Positions 32,694-43,208 of a stretch of DNA of 64,000 bases are shown one piece after another. This DNA comes from Craterostigma plantagineum. Taxonomy: Eukaryota > Streptophyta > Magnoliopsida > Lamiales > Linderniaceae. The DNA lies in contig JAPQWV010000648.1 in the NCBI GenBank assembly GCA_027422505.1, positions 152,001-216,000 on the forward strand, written 5' to 3'. The position numbers were made by a program, and so were the translations under genes. Numbering within the stretch: position 1 is the stretch's first letter; every line of letters starts with the position of its first letter. The notes under the pieces were generated by a model. The model saw only the letters and a program-made list of their open reading frames with translations, was not told the DNA's origin and made no database searches.

Positions 32694-33902
32694 TGTTGGG
32701 GAACCAACGGGTGTCCCGAGGCCTCGCCCCGGACGCAGCGGAATTTGAAAATTTTTTACCCTAGGATGCCCGCACGGTTAACCCCGGATAGCTCGGTTAG
32801 TAAAGAAAAACCATGTATAACATGTATTAGAGTTTTAGAACCCTACTCTTGTAGGAAGTTCATAGAGCTCTTGCCATACGTCCTGGATGTCGCAGTCCGC
32901 TCCAAGCACTACCGTTGTGAGTTCTCTGAGCTCGGCCTCCTTGCTCCTAGATCGTCACGCCGACCCCGAAACGTGCCTCAGACCAGCACCCTTCCAAGGA
33001 TGGCTAGAGAGGGTGAGGAATGATAAGGAAGAGATGTGTTATGTAGTTTGATTTACTAAATAGTCAAACTACTAGGGTTTTCTCAAGAACAAACCCTTAT
33101 TTTCTCTCAACTCTCTCTAAAACTCAAAATATAGAGTGAGAGAGAGCTTAGCTTCATAGCATGGACTCCAAGCCAAATGATTAAAACTTACTCTCAACCT
33201 TTGAAAGTGATTTTTAGCTTAATTAAATTAAATCATGTACTACATAACCTAATTCTTGTTTGATACCTTTGTAATTACTCATCAAATGGCTAGACAATGT
33301 CCCATATGTCTCACATAAGAACAAGGAATGAAATTGGATCTGATTTGGATCAAAATTGACCAAGAAAACGACGTTCATGGCCTTCGACCAATGGTGTCAC
33401 GGCCAAAAACAAGAGCTTCACGGCCTCGAACCAATGGTTCACAGCCGTGAACCCACCGACAGAGCCATTAGCCGGCTTCGACCGGCCTTCACGGTCTGAA
33501 ACAAGTCTTCACGGTCGTTACAACACCCTTCACGGCCTGTGTCTAGTCCTTCACGGCCGTGACACTGTCGGGGCACAAAATGAGCTCACTGCTCTGCTTC
33601 ACGGCCTAAGACAGTACACTTCACAGCCGTGACCTTTTCGGCAGATTGGCGGCAGTTTCGTATTTCTCTGCAATCGAGGGGTAAATGATGCTAGATGGAC
33701 CTAAAATTTTAACCACGGGTAGAAGACTCACGAGTCTTTACTCGGAAAAAGCGATATCAATCCGAGGTCTAGATTGAGAGATATAAATTTTTGAATCTGC
33801 TTCTACTTTTCAGGTGAGCTTCACGACCGTGACGAGCCTTGACTCATGGTCGTGAACCCTATTTCCAGTCCGTTCTTCATTGTTCGTTCCTGGAATCTAA
33901 GC
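32694..33902 (+). repeat. Tork-type LTR piece X
   Basis: Starts TGTTGGGGAACC, followed by GCAGCGGAATTTGAAAATTT, typical of this LTR class. It contains repeated CACGGCC palindrome units (33393-33640) like those of Athila and an inverted repeat TTCACGACCGTGA/GGTCGTGAA (33822-33856). It runs parallel to piece Y (34553 on) until about 33902, where it joins gag sequence abruptly, so its 3' part and the primer site are deleted. Confidence 0.7.
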
Positions 33903-34232
33903 GGAGCTGGATCAACGACAAGCGAGCAATCAAAATTGGAGAGACGAGGTCGAGCTCAAGGACAAAATAGTCACTCAAATCAACCAAGCGTCTAATGTTA
34001 CAATTGCAGGAAATTCGGGAACTTCGAGAAAGACTGCTGCTCCGAAGAAAAGTGGAAGAAAATATGAATCTAGTCGCACAAGATGAGCCAAAAGGCGAAG
34101 GCGTTTCTTAGGTGCTCGAGCATACAAGTTAGGGCAGCGATATGGTGTGGTATCTTGACGTCGGTGCCAGCAATCATATGAGCGGGCACAAACATCTCTT
34201 CACAGATCTGAAGAAGATCGTGGATGGCCACG
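33903..34232 (+). pseudogene. Tork-type copia gag knuckle and protease fragment
   Basis: Encodes, across frame breaks, a CCHC-like knuckle remnant (CRKFGNFEKDCC, histidine replaced) and the protease start WYLDVGASNHMSGHKHLF near 34150-34210. It follows LTR piece X and belongs to a copia different from the spliced-together fragment upstream. Cut at 34233 by a Tekay-like LTR piece. Confidence 0.7.
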
Positions 34233-34552
34233 TGTGGTGCCCCGCCTTCTACTAGTCATTTTATTACTAAACTGCGTGGCTGTCTAATTTGTAATAGTTA
34301 TTTTATCTGAAATACGTATAAAAGTTTTCCTTTTATATAAAGGAAATCATCATGTACAATCAAAATGTTGTCCCAACACTAATTACACGATGGATACATA
34401 GACGCAGCAAAAGGAAACTATAACGCCCGCCACACAGGTCACATTCATGTACACACTTCCACCCTCAAAAGTCCCAGGATGCTTCAAAAAGATTGGCCTT
34501 CACATCAAAGATCATGCACCGTGATCGCATGATAAAACATGGATGAGTTATA
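34233..34552. repeat. Tekay-like LTR fragment, 5' 320 bp
   Basis: TGTGGTGCCCCGCCTTCTAC matches the start of the solo LTR at 22871 (TGTGGCTCCCCGCC). Further matches are CACACTTCCACC with CTCAAAAG and CATGCACCGTGATCG. It stops where LTR piece Y begins. Confidence 0.65.
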
Positions 34553-36765
34553 TATTGGGGACCTCCAGGTGTCACGAGATCGAATTCTGGAGAAGTTTAA
34601 AATTTTTCTCGAGATCCCCGTAAGGCAAATATGCATGACACGTAATAAGGGTTTTCTAAGCTTACTCTCGTCGCGAAGATCCCAATCTCTCACTTTGCCA
34701 TCCCGATTGTTGTAGTCCGCTCCGAGCAACGTCGTGACCTCTCTGAGCTCCAACGCATTGGCAAGATCATCATACCAGGGACATATCCAAATTCCACCTC
34801 CTCCCATGGATTAGAGAGGAGGGGAAGATGTTTTTATAAAAGATGTGTTTGTGTCTGTGTTTGTGTGTTTAATTTACTAAAAACTCAAACACACTTAAGT
34901 TTTTCTCAAGAACAAACTCATATGCTCTCAAGTCTCCCCAAACTCAAAGTTAGAGTGAGAAAAAATAAGCTAGAATTCAATCATGGACGAAATTAGCAAG
35001 TCCTTAACTTAAAATTAATTTTTCAACCACGAAAATGACTTTAAGTTTTATAAAATTGACTCATGTCCTACATGACTCAAATTTTGTTTGATTCCACAAA
35101 TCTTGTTTCAAATCATCAAATGACTAGATATTGTCCCACAAATCTAACAAAAAAACAATGGACGAATTTGGACTTGATTTGGACAAGTTTTGACCAAAAA
35201 CTGTCGGTTCACGGCCTCGTGCATAGCCCTTCACGGCCGTGAGTTGGGGCAGTGACTTGAGCCACTCTATGCCCCTATTCACGGCCAGGCTTCACAGCCA
35301 GCCACTGGCCGTGAGCCATGGTTCACGGCCGCTGCCCGCAAGTGTCACGACCGTGACGCTTGCGACAGCTTTGCGACAGTTTCGTATTTCTCTCCAATCG
35401 AAGAATAAACGATGTCCGGTGGACCTAAAATTCTATCCAAAGAAAGAAGACTCACAAACAATGTGATTCTCAATCTGAGGTCTAGATTGGGAGATACTAA
35501 TTTCTGAAACCGTTGCTACTTTTCAGGCAGGCTTCACAAACCGTGACGAGGCTTTGCTCGTGGTTGTGAACCCTATCTACTTTCAATTCTTAATCATTTC
35601 ATTTCAGGAATCTAAGCCCGTGTAAATATAGTTTCTAAAACTTATTTGACATTTCATTAACGACTCCAAGCTTGTTAAATAATAACACATCTCACTTTAT
35701 CAGATACTGTCTCAGTGATCTTTTTTAAGCGCAACTCTCTTGGTTCGTCTCAACCCGGCAATGCAGGAATCCAAGAATTCGGTAAGCACCTAGCCAATCC
35801 TATAATACCAAATAGATCCCGTGTTGAGTACGATCTTCGATCTACGAACCGACTATAGATTATCGTCGTACGTATAGACCCTTCACCTATGTCTCGGTCG
35901 AGTGAGAGCCATGGTAATGTCAAACTTAGTAATCCGATACTATGCTAATTCGTGACGACGAAATTACTAAACTACACTCCACGTCCCGCTGAGTTAGTTT
36001 TTACGGTTTGCAAAGATTCCTTAATTCCTCGTCCCCAAATATGCATAGGACATATACCTCGATTACTTGCGAGGTTGTGAATCCCTCACGATTGTCAATG
36101 CCCAGCAGTTGCACTTTGTTGTCAAGACCGCATGTCGCCGCTGACCCATGTTCAACCTCGAACAAGGCGGGCTTAGCAAACTAGTGACAAGTCAGCACCC
36201 CGAAGCCAACTCTGTCAATGACCCCTTCAGTCTAAGGTCCACACACACTACTATAGTCAATCGATCGATCATTGACACTCAGCGAGTAATTAGCCATGTG
36301 ATCGTCAATTACGAGTCGTGTCCAAATATAAGTTAATACCGTGATTCAACTTATGCCAATGATACGATTCGCTTCCCAAGCGAATGGTTGGCATAACCAT
36401 GTTAGAGTCGTCAACAAATAAGTCGTGATTGACACTCAGTCACCCACTGAGGTCTAAGACTTATGGAATAAGGTAATATCGGAGAATAATCGCTCATCGG
36501 TGCCCCTCTCATCCCTTGAAGATCGGTGACTAAACTCATGATATATGAGATTTATTTATTTACCGTCTCACCGGATGCCTATTAAGACTTGGTAGGTAAA
36601 TAAATAATATGCCTTTGAAAGAATTGTAAATTCCATAAATTAATATTCAAATACAGTGAATAACACGTTCACGTCTATGCCTTATTCATTACATGCTCAT
36701 TCCGAGGGCATATCCCCAAAACTTAGAACATCTAACGAGATTGTTATTGACTAAATCTCACTGTG
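34553..36765 (+). repeat. Tork-type LTR piece Y and adjoining copia-type non-coding sequence
   Basis: Parallel to piece X from TATTGGGGACCTCC through GGTCTAGATTGGGAGATA and TTTTCAGGCAGGCTTCAC to about 35620. It carries palindrome units at 35212-35355 (TTCACGGCCGTGAG at 35230). The remainder to 36765 has no gene; its last part resembles, on the minus strand, sequence found after pol in Tork/Angela-like elements (GGGGATATGCCCTCGGAATG). I could not fix the right boundary or a target duplication. Confidence 0.55.
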
Positions 36766-37114
36766 TGTTAGGTCCTACGATTAACAACTCTAAGATCCTA
36801 GGCAAGAATTAAAAGTAATTCGACGATAATGATAATCAATAAAATTCGATCGAAAAACTCATTTGAAGAACTATAGAGAGAATTCGAGTAGAGTGAGAAA
36901 GTTACTGTTGTTTCTCTCTCTAAAATTGAATTGCAAGCCTTTCGGATCAATTTTCAAACTTTCTCTATTCAGCTCAATTGATTTACATGTATTTATACCA
37001 AACAAGCTTGGTATAAATATCAAACTAGTCCTAATCTAAGGACTACTATACAAAACGCCCCAAATTACAAGGACAACTAATAAAATCAAACACAATTAGA
37101 AATGGTATTCTACA
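36766..37114 (-). repeat. Presumed 3' LTR of copia B
   Basis: The 5' edge is firm: CAAAGGGGGAGAA|TGTAGAATACC at 37115/37114. On the minus strand a TATA box GGTATAAATAC follows. The far end is a guess at TG/CA (TGTTAGGTCC on the plus strand at 36766), giving 349 bp; no second LTR is in the window to confirm it. Confidence 0.5.
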
Positions 37115-37127
37115 TTCTCCCCCTTTG
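37115..37127 (-). other. Copia B polypurine tract
   Basis: CAAAGGGGGAGAA on the minus strand, directly before the LTR. It lies inside the open frame of the env-position ORF, whose stop codon TAG is formed by the first LTR bases. Confidence 0.8.
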
Positions 37128-39827
37128 TGCTTGATTGCATCTCCGCGCTGTTCGTCCTTGTCGGGCGTAGTACGATCTGCGCAAGCTCAGCGCATACTCA
37201 TAATCTCTAACCGTTGCCCTTAGCTTCAGGCGCTCCTCGATGTCATCCAACAATTCCATCAGGAGCGGCTGTTCTCTCACGAACTGGTGTATCCTCAGCA
37301 TAGTGTCTCGGTTGATTTCTTCCAACCTCTGCGCGATGTTCCTCCTGACGACCTTGAGAGTTTCATCGCAAAACTTATGAATCTCTGTCTTCAGCATCAT
37401 CCTAGTCTTCTTGGCAATTGGATTGTTGTAGGTGATGCCGGTGACCGAGCTGATGTGCACATGATTGCTTGGAAGTCCTTCGATCTCAGGTCCTTTGTTG
37501 AGTGGTGCGGCCATGTTGACATTCTTCATGTTGCTCTCCAGAGCTATCTGAAGGTTGTGTGCGGCGAAGTATTTGACTTGTCGCATCATGAACCGGTAGA
37601 GCCCTTCGAGGCCTTCTTTATTGACGAAGCCTTGAGGACCTTTGTACTTCTCCACGTACAGCTGATAGAGGTTGTATACCTCGTCCGCAGGGAGATACGG
37701 AAGGTCACTCTCTCTTAGTTCCTCTCGGGTTATGTCCACTCGCTCAATAACGTAGTGAGGTGTTGGAAGTCCTGCTTTTTCATAGTAGACACTGAGGAGT
37801 TGGCATATCGGGGAGAGTCCCTTGTAATGACTCTTCAGTCGTTCCTTCAGAATCCCCAGCCTTACGTCCGGTCCTAGTTGGGTCAGCATCCATAGATAAG
37901 GCATCCTCTTCTGTTGATCCCAGTGAGAGATCCCTCTCAGCTCAAACTCATCCGGCTTGTTGACTTTGTCCGGTGACCTCCAGGTATTCTCACGGACTTC
38001 TTCGAGGAAGGGTATCTCTATTCTGATGTTCTCCCACGGCGTATCGATCCGAACGGTCCCTGGAATCTGTCTGGTGGGGGAAGCCGCTCGTTGTGCGATT
38101 AATTCTGGTAGCCTTGGGATGTCTCTTTCGTAGTCTTTACCTTCCTGAAGTTCGTCTTATGATTACGAGGTCCACGGATGCTTGTTGAAGAAGTGTCAGC
38201 CGTCCTGAAGCCGTTGTCTCTGATGCTCCTCGGGCATGGAATGGGTCATCCACTATCCTTCGAAAATATATTTATCTAGGACCTCGTGTGCATTGACGCC
38301 ATGTCCTGAGGGGCCCGGTTGGTCTGGAGCGACTGAGGGAGTAGCTTGGGTAGCTGCTAGGGCCACAAGCATTGCTGCACTTGCTTCTTCTTCCGAAAGC
38401 AAGGGGCTTGAGTAGATCAGTGGTGTGGGCGGAGGCGTCCGTAGGGTGAAGGTTGGTAGGTCGATATGTGGTAGAGTGGCGGTGTGGGTGGTTTGTGTTT
38501 GGATTTGGGTTTGGGTTTCACCAGCTCCAGTGCTTGTCTGTGTAGCGCCCGAGCCTTGTCCTTGGCCAGTTGTAGATGTCATTGGCCTCTTCTCCCCCTC
38601 ATGATGATCCTGATCGTCAGGATCGTCATGTCTGCGCCGTGAGTGGGAGCTTTGGCCTCGGCAAGTGTTAGTCAGTGGCTCAGGATGATCCACCAATCGC
38701 CGATAAGGGATTCTTCTTGCGGCGAGGGGATGGAAAGGCCGATCAAGCGGGAGAGGAGTATGTCGTGGAGCTCGGTTATAGGTATAGTGTATGGGTTGAT
38801 GAGGATGGAGGAAGTGGCTAAAGGGTCGGTGGGTGTGGTTTGTGGAGGTGTGGGATTGGTTTGTGACGAAGGGCCTTCTGAGACAGGTGCTTTCCCCGTA
38901 TCTCTTCGGGATGTCTCGATGGCTTGGAGTACTCTCTCCATGATTTTGTCTTCCATGGATTGTACAGCGGCAGAGAGAGCGGCTTGGAACTGCTCGCTCG
39001 TCACAAAGGGTGCGGACGCCTCCTTGGATGGACCAGGATGACTGATGTCGCTTGTTATCAACCCTTGAGTAGACACCGACTCTTTAGGTTGGCTCACAGT
39101 CACTTGAGGTTGTGACTGTATGAGACTTCAACTCAATCCTCGAGTCGAATCTTGAAGATTCGCCTCTATGGGTGTTATGGCAGGCCCAGGTTGTGCCTGC
39201 GAACCAGACACCACGAGGTTTGGTTGCGGCTCAAGATTGAGCGAAGAAGTGCCAGCAACACTTGTAGATGTGGTCAGCGCAGTATCTGGTGCGATGGTGA
39301 CTGTTGGGAAGAGGGACTCCAGTTGAATGCTAAGTCTCTTGGGAGTCCTCCTTATCATGCTTATTTCCTCGTCAGACTCCGTGTCAGGCGGGGTGGCTGT
39401 GTGAGGAGTGGGGTCACGAACGTCCTCCAATGCATGATCCGTCACTAGTGGAAGAGAGCTTTGCCCCATTTCGACCTCGGGCTGTGCTACTGGTTGAAGA
39501 ACCTCCACTATGGTTTCTTTGAGCACGCCTACATGTATGGGCACTTCCACTTGATATTCATGTGCAGGAGCCTCGAGCGCCATCTCAGTAGCCACGACGT
39601 CTATTAGGGTGTCATCTACGTCGGACATTGGCTCTTCGACCAATGGAGACTCCTGTTGAAGCTCCTGAGCGACAACATCTATCTTCGCGTTGTCAGGGCT
39701 TGGTTGGTGTTCCGGTTGGGGAGGGCTCACATGAACATCTGCCGGGGGCCCTCTGATCATTTGCTCGGTTAGATTGTGTTCCCGGCAGAATCTCTGATAC
39801 TCAGCTCCCGCGGGGTCGGCGAGCCTG

Positions 39828-39832
39828 AGTAG
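39828..39832. repeat. Target-site duplication AGTAG, left of Athila-2
   Basis: Matches AGTAG at 54309-54313, at the ends of the two Athila-2 LTRs. Confidence 0.95.
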
Positions 39833-40240
39833 TGATCGCTTGCGTGTGTGTTTAAATAAAAGATCGTGCGAGTACGTCAAGTAATAATTAAAACGAATAT
39901 ATTATAACTAGAATTACGCGCGATAGGCAGTGTACCTATCGTTTGTAATATAGCTATAGTGAATATCCGAGTATCGAACACGAGGAATAAATTGAGTACT
40001 AGTATTAACCTATCGAATCGATATTTAGCCTAAATAAAAGAGTAGGATTTGTTTATACTATGAACTAACTTAACAGAGCAACTTAAAGGATCGGAAGACT
40101 AAGGAACACAACTAGAAGTAATAAGAGTGACTTAAGATGATAAATATGTGTTCGGGATTCGAATCCCGCTAGGTGCTGTCGGCTAAAGCTACGGAATATC
40201 GTTCCTACGTGAAAATCGACTAAATCGCAGTAATTTCCTA

Positions 40241-40394
40241 CCCACTCACGGATTTGCTGTCGCCCTAAACATTCGTGGGAATCTAAGTTTAGCGATTACT
40301 AGATGGCGAGGATCGAGTATTTGCTGTCGCCCTATACTCGAATCCTAACGTCTACGAACGGCCTGATCGTTATTTAGCTATCGCCCTAAACGAT
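40241..40394 (-). repeat. Three shared-loop hairpins in the Athila-2 LTR
   Basis: On the minus strand at 40394-40366, 40341-40313 and 40279-40241, loops AGGGCGATAGC, AGGGCGACAGC and AGGGCGACAGC. The middle stem is TCGAGTAT/ATACTCGA as in Athila-1. The last has outer stem CCCAC/GTGGG where Athila-1 has CCCGC/GCGGG-type pairing. The 5' LTR repeats them at 52985-53138. Confidence 0.85.
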
Positions 40395-40848
40395 ATACCA
40401 CGCATTCATATCAACACATAGACATATTGATACAAAGAAACAATATCATAGAACGATAAATTGTCGAATACACGTGTTCACGATTATCCTACGCCTTAAC
40501 TACGACATAACCCAACGTTCATCTATTCCCAAACACACAAGAGGATTAGCTACTCATATTAAACGTCACAACAACGAGATTTAAAGGTAACGAGGATAGA
40601 GAACTCATAAAAACTTCCCTAAGAAGTGAATATGGCGTTTCCGAGGTGGAGCTCTCGTTCCTCGATCGTATGAGCGTAGCTTCGTCGTCGGATCGTCCCT
40701 TGAGCTTCTCCGAATCACGGGACTGCTTCTAGTGTTCTTCCTTCTCTTCTTTGCTCTGAGTTTTCGTCCCTATCAAGTTATTTTCAGTTCTAAGGAGCAT
40801 CTCCTTTTTATGCTTTGAAAATGGGCTAAAACCCTGAATTTTAGCACG

Positions 40849-41370
40849 TTCACGGCCTCTTAATGGGCCTTCACGGCCGTGACGGCGGCTAAAAACCCTA
40901 TTTCTTGACTTCCTGGCATGAGTCACGGCCTCGTGCAACACGTTCACGGCCGTGAAGGCGGCTTAAACCCTAAAACTTGACTTTCTGGCATGAGTCACGG
41001 TTTGTTGCATCTGAAGTCACGGCCGTGACTTCAAGGAATTTTCTTCATCAAACTCTCTGCCATCGTTCACGGGTTCTTGCTTGAGGAGTCACGGCCGTGA
41101 CAAGGGAGAGTGAAGTCTCTGCCTAGATTCACGGCTTCGTACAATGAGGTTCACGGCCGTGACACTGTAAGCTTAAATCTCTCATGCTCACTGCCCAAGT
41201 TCACAGCCTAGTGCATAGGAGTTCACGGCCGTGACTTTAGATAATCGACCCACTGCCCGCTTTCACGGCTTCGTGCAGTATGATTCACGGCCGTGACACT
41301 AGGTGACCTTTGCTCCTTAAGCTCTCTGCCAACATTCACGGCCTCTGTTAAGACTGTTCACGGCCGTGAC
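40849..41370 (-). repeat. Eight palindrome units in the Athila-2 LTR
   Basis: Terminal palindromes (TTCACGGCCGTGAC, GTCACGGCCGTGAC and one-base variants) start at 40870, 40943, 41016, 41088, 41150, 41222, 41284 and 41357: spacings 73, 73, 72, 62, 72, 62, 73. Each is preceded by a half-site of the TTCACGGCC type about 20 bp to its left. The 5' LTR has the same eight units at about 53592-54109, one with a C-to-T change (CACGGTCGTGAC). Confidence 0.93.
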
Positions 41371-41569
41371 TTATATCTGGCAGCTTCAAACTTCGCCATT
41401 TTCGTGTCGTTTTCGCCTCGTTTTCGTTCCTTTTCGCTCGATAATCATTCGAAGGTCCTACAATATTTAAATGGGTGTAAATAGAGCCAATAAATGCATA
41501 GAATGATCAAAACTTTCCTATTATAACCCAAATAAACATAACAATAAACGTATTAAAATACGTTTATCA

Positions 41570-41584
41570 AACCTCCCCACACTT
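41570..41584 (-). other. Athila-2 polypurine tract
   Basis: AAGTGTGGGGAGGTT on the minus strand directly before the 3' LTR, identical to Athila-1. The wider block to 41606 includes CTTGAGGACAAGCAAAAGC. Confidence 0.92.
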
Positions 41585-41606
41585 AAGCTTTTGCTTGTCC
41601 TCAAGC

Positions 41607-43208
41607 AAATTAAAAGCAAGAAAAGGTTATCAAGATAACGTGACGACCATTCACAATTCACCAACGCAGATGGAAAACACAAAATGAAATCAAGCAAGCA
41701 ATTATAGACACTGCAACAATAATCAGCACTTATCAACACGAATTTTCCTTAGCACTACCAATCGAGATCCACACCTCACATGGATTCACTCAAATCACTC
41801 AGTGTATAGGCCAATAAATCGGTGAATCACTCAATTCATGCAATAATAAAGTCTAATCCATATGCTTGCAAGTCAATCGCACGTCCACTACTTAAAGCAG
41901 TTAACATGAATCAGAAGGTCTTTTTGGGTTAAATGGTTTCAGAAAGTAATGAATGGGTAGTGGAATCACATATGAGTAGCAGTCGTGTCGGTCTCCATGT
42001 CATTGTCTAAAGCGCGCCAAGAATTAGCCTTTTTAGCTACGCCGTCTTCATATTTCTCTTGTTTCTGCTGCGTTCCACTAAGCCTTTCTTCTCCCAAGTC
42101 TCGAAATGATAGATGATGTGGAATTCACGAGACTGGAAGATTATCGAAGGAAAGGTTCTTTCTTTCTTTTCGCAACAGTTCTTTTCGCTCTTCTTTTTTT
42201 TTTTTTTTTTTTTTGAATACCCTTTCGCATTGCGGTGCGCTGTCCTTACGCCAACTCCTTGTGAGTTAAAACTTAGTTGAAGAGGGGGTTCTTGACTGCT
42301 TTCGGCGTTGTCTTGAGGCGTCATCCGACTACGCTTTTCGACTTTGACATTCGACTTTCACTTCTGCTTAACTCGGGTTCAGATGATCTCTGGAGGCTAA
42401 TTTAGGTTAGTGGCTTACGATATACGAAGTGTAAGAAATAAAAAGGCTTAGGCTCAAAGTGGCTAACTACGGTGATCAGTCGCGGTAGGGAACTTTGGCC
42501 GTGGACTTATTTCCTAATGCCTTCGTCATATTCATACAAAACACGCTATAAGAAATTTCAATGCGTATCAAACAAGCAAGTTCTAGAGAGACGTAAATTA
42601 TGCACTACTCACACAACCAAGAAAAATGAGCAAAAGCTCGTCAGCTCAAACTCTCACAACGGAACATGGGTTATGTGTGTGAATCTCTCAAAGCAACACT
42701 ATATCTATTCATGCTGAAAAGATTAAATCACTGATGCATGTCTTTTATCGCTCACTAGACTCCCTAATATGCAATCCACATTGAGATGAACGCAAACAAT
42801 CATGCCATATTTTCATAGATTTAATAGCCACGACACGTCATAAAAATTTTCACGTAAAATTTTCACGTAAATTTTTAACAAAATCCCCCCTCCCCACACT
42901 TAAGATGCACGTTGTCCTCAACGTGTAAAATAAATAAAAGGAAGGTAACAGAAATTGAAAAACGTGACTCCCCTGAAAAAAGAATGGCGTGGTCCGTCTT
43001 CTACCATCTGATGTAGTTGAACTTGATTTTGAAATATTTTGAGGGTCGTAGTCTGAATTCGTGTCACGTTTCCTGAAAACAGTCAAAAGAAAATTAAACG
43101 CACGGAGGAAATAATAAAAGATAACGAAATATGTCATAGTCATCACAAGTACATGAGTACTAGACCAACACAAAAGAGTACTAATAGAAAAACATAACAT
43201 AAACGAAA
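41607..43208 (-). other. Athila-2 3' non-coding region with internal polypurine block
   Basis: No gene seen. The internal block at 42883-42920 reads, on the minus strand, TTGAGGACAACGTGCATC then TTAAGTGTGGGGAGGGGGGA. A poly-A run lies at 42195-42213. Repeated ATTTTCACGTAAA words adjoin the block at 42838-42875, corresponding to the ACGTGAAAA repeats of Athila-1. Confidence 0.7.

Larger units (their letters stand above)
37110..39832 (-). pseudogene. Copia B env-position ORF, C-terminal part
   Basis: It continues the frame cut at 54309. From 39832: an acidic, Pro/Thr/Ser-rich low-complexity region, a stop at 39128-39130, the same frame again to 38672, a frame shift near 38690, a Gln/Thr-rich stretch to a stop at 38253, then further breaks, and a clean 264-codon C-terminal domain (37904-37110) with charged helices (REELRESDLPYLPADEVY, RLEEINRDTMLRIHQFVREQ). 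Together with the N-terminal part it was about 1000 residues. I see no signal peptide or clear membrane helix, so I would not call it an envelope. The last codons use the polypurine tract. Confidence 0.7.
39833..41569 (-). repeat. Athila-2 3' LTR (element orientation)
   Basis: 1737 bp, TGATCGCTTGCG to CGTTTATCA on the plus strand. Contains three shared-loop hairpins (40241-40394), a TATA-like GCATAAAAAGG on the minus strand near 40811-40821, eight palindrome units (40849-41370) and an 11-bp-stem terminal hairpin (41544-41567). Confidence 0.95.
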
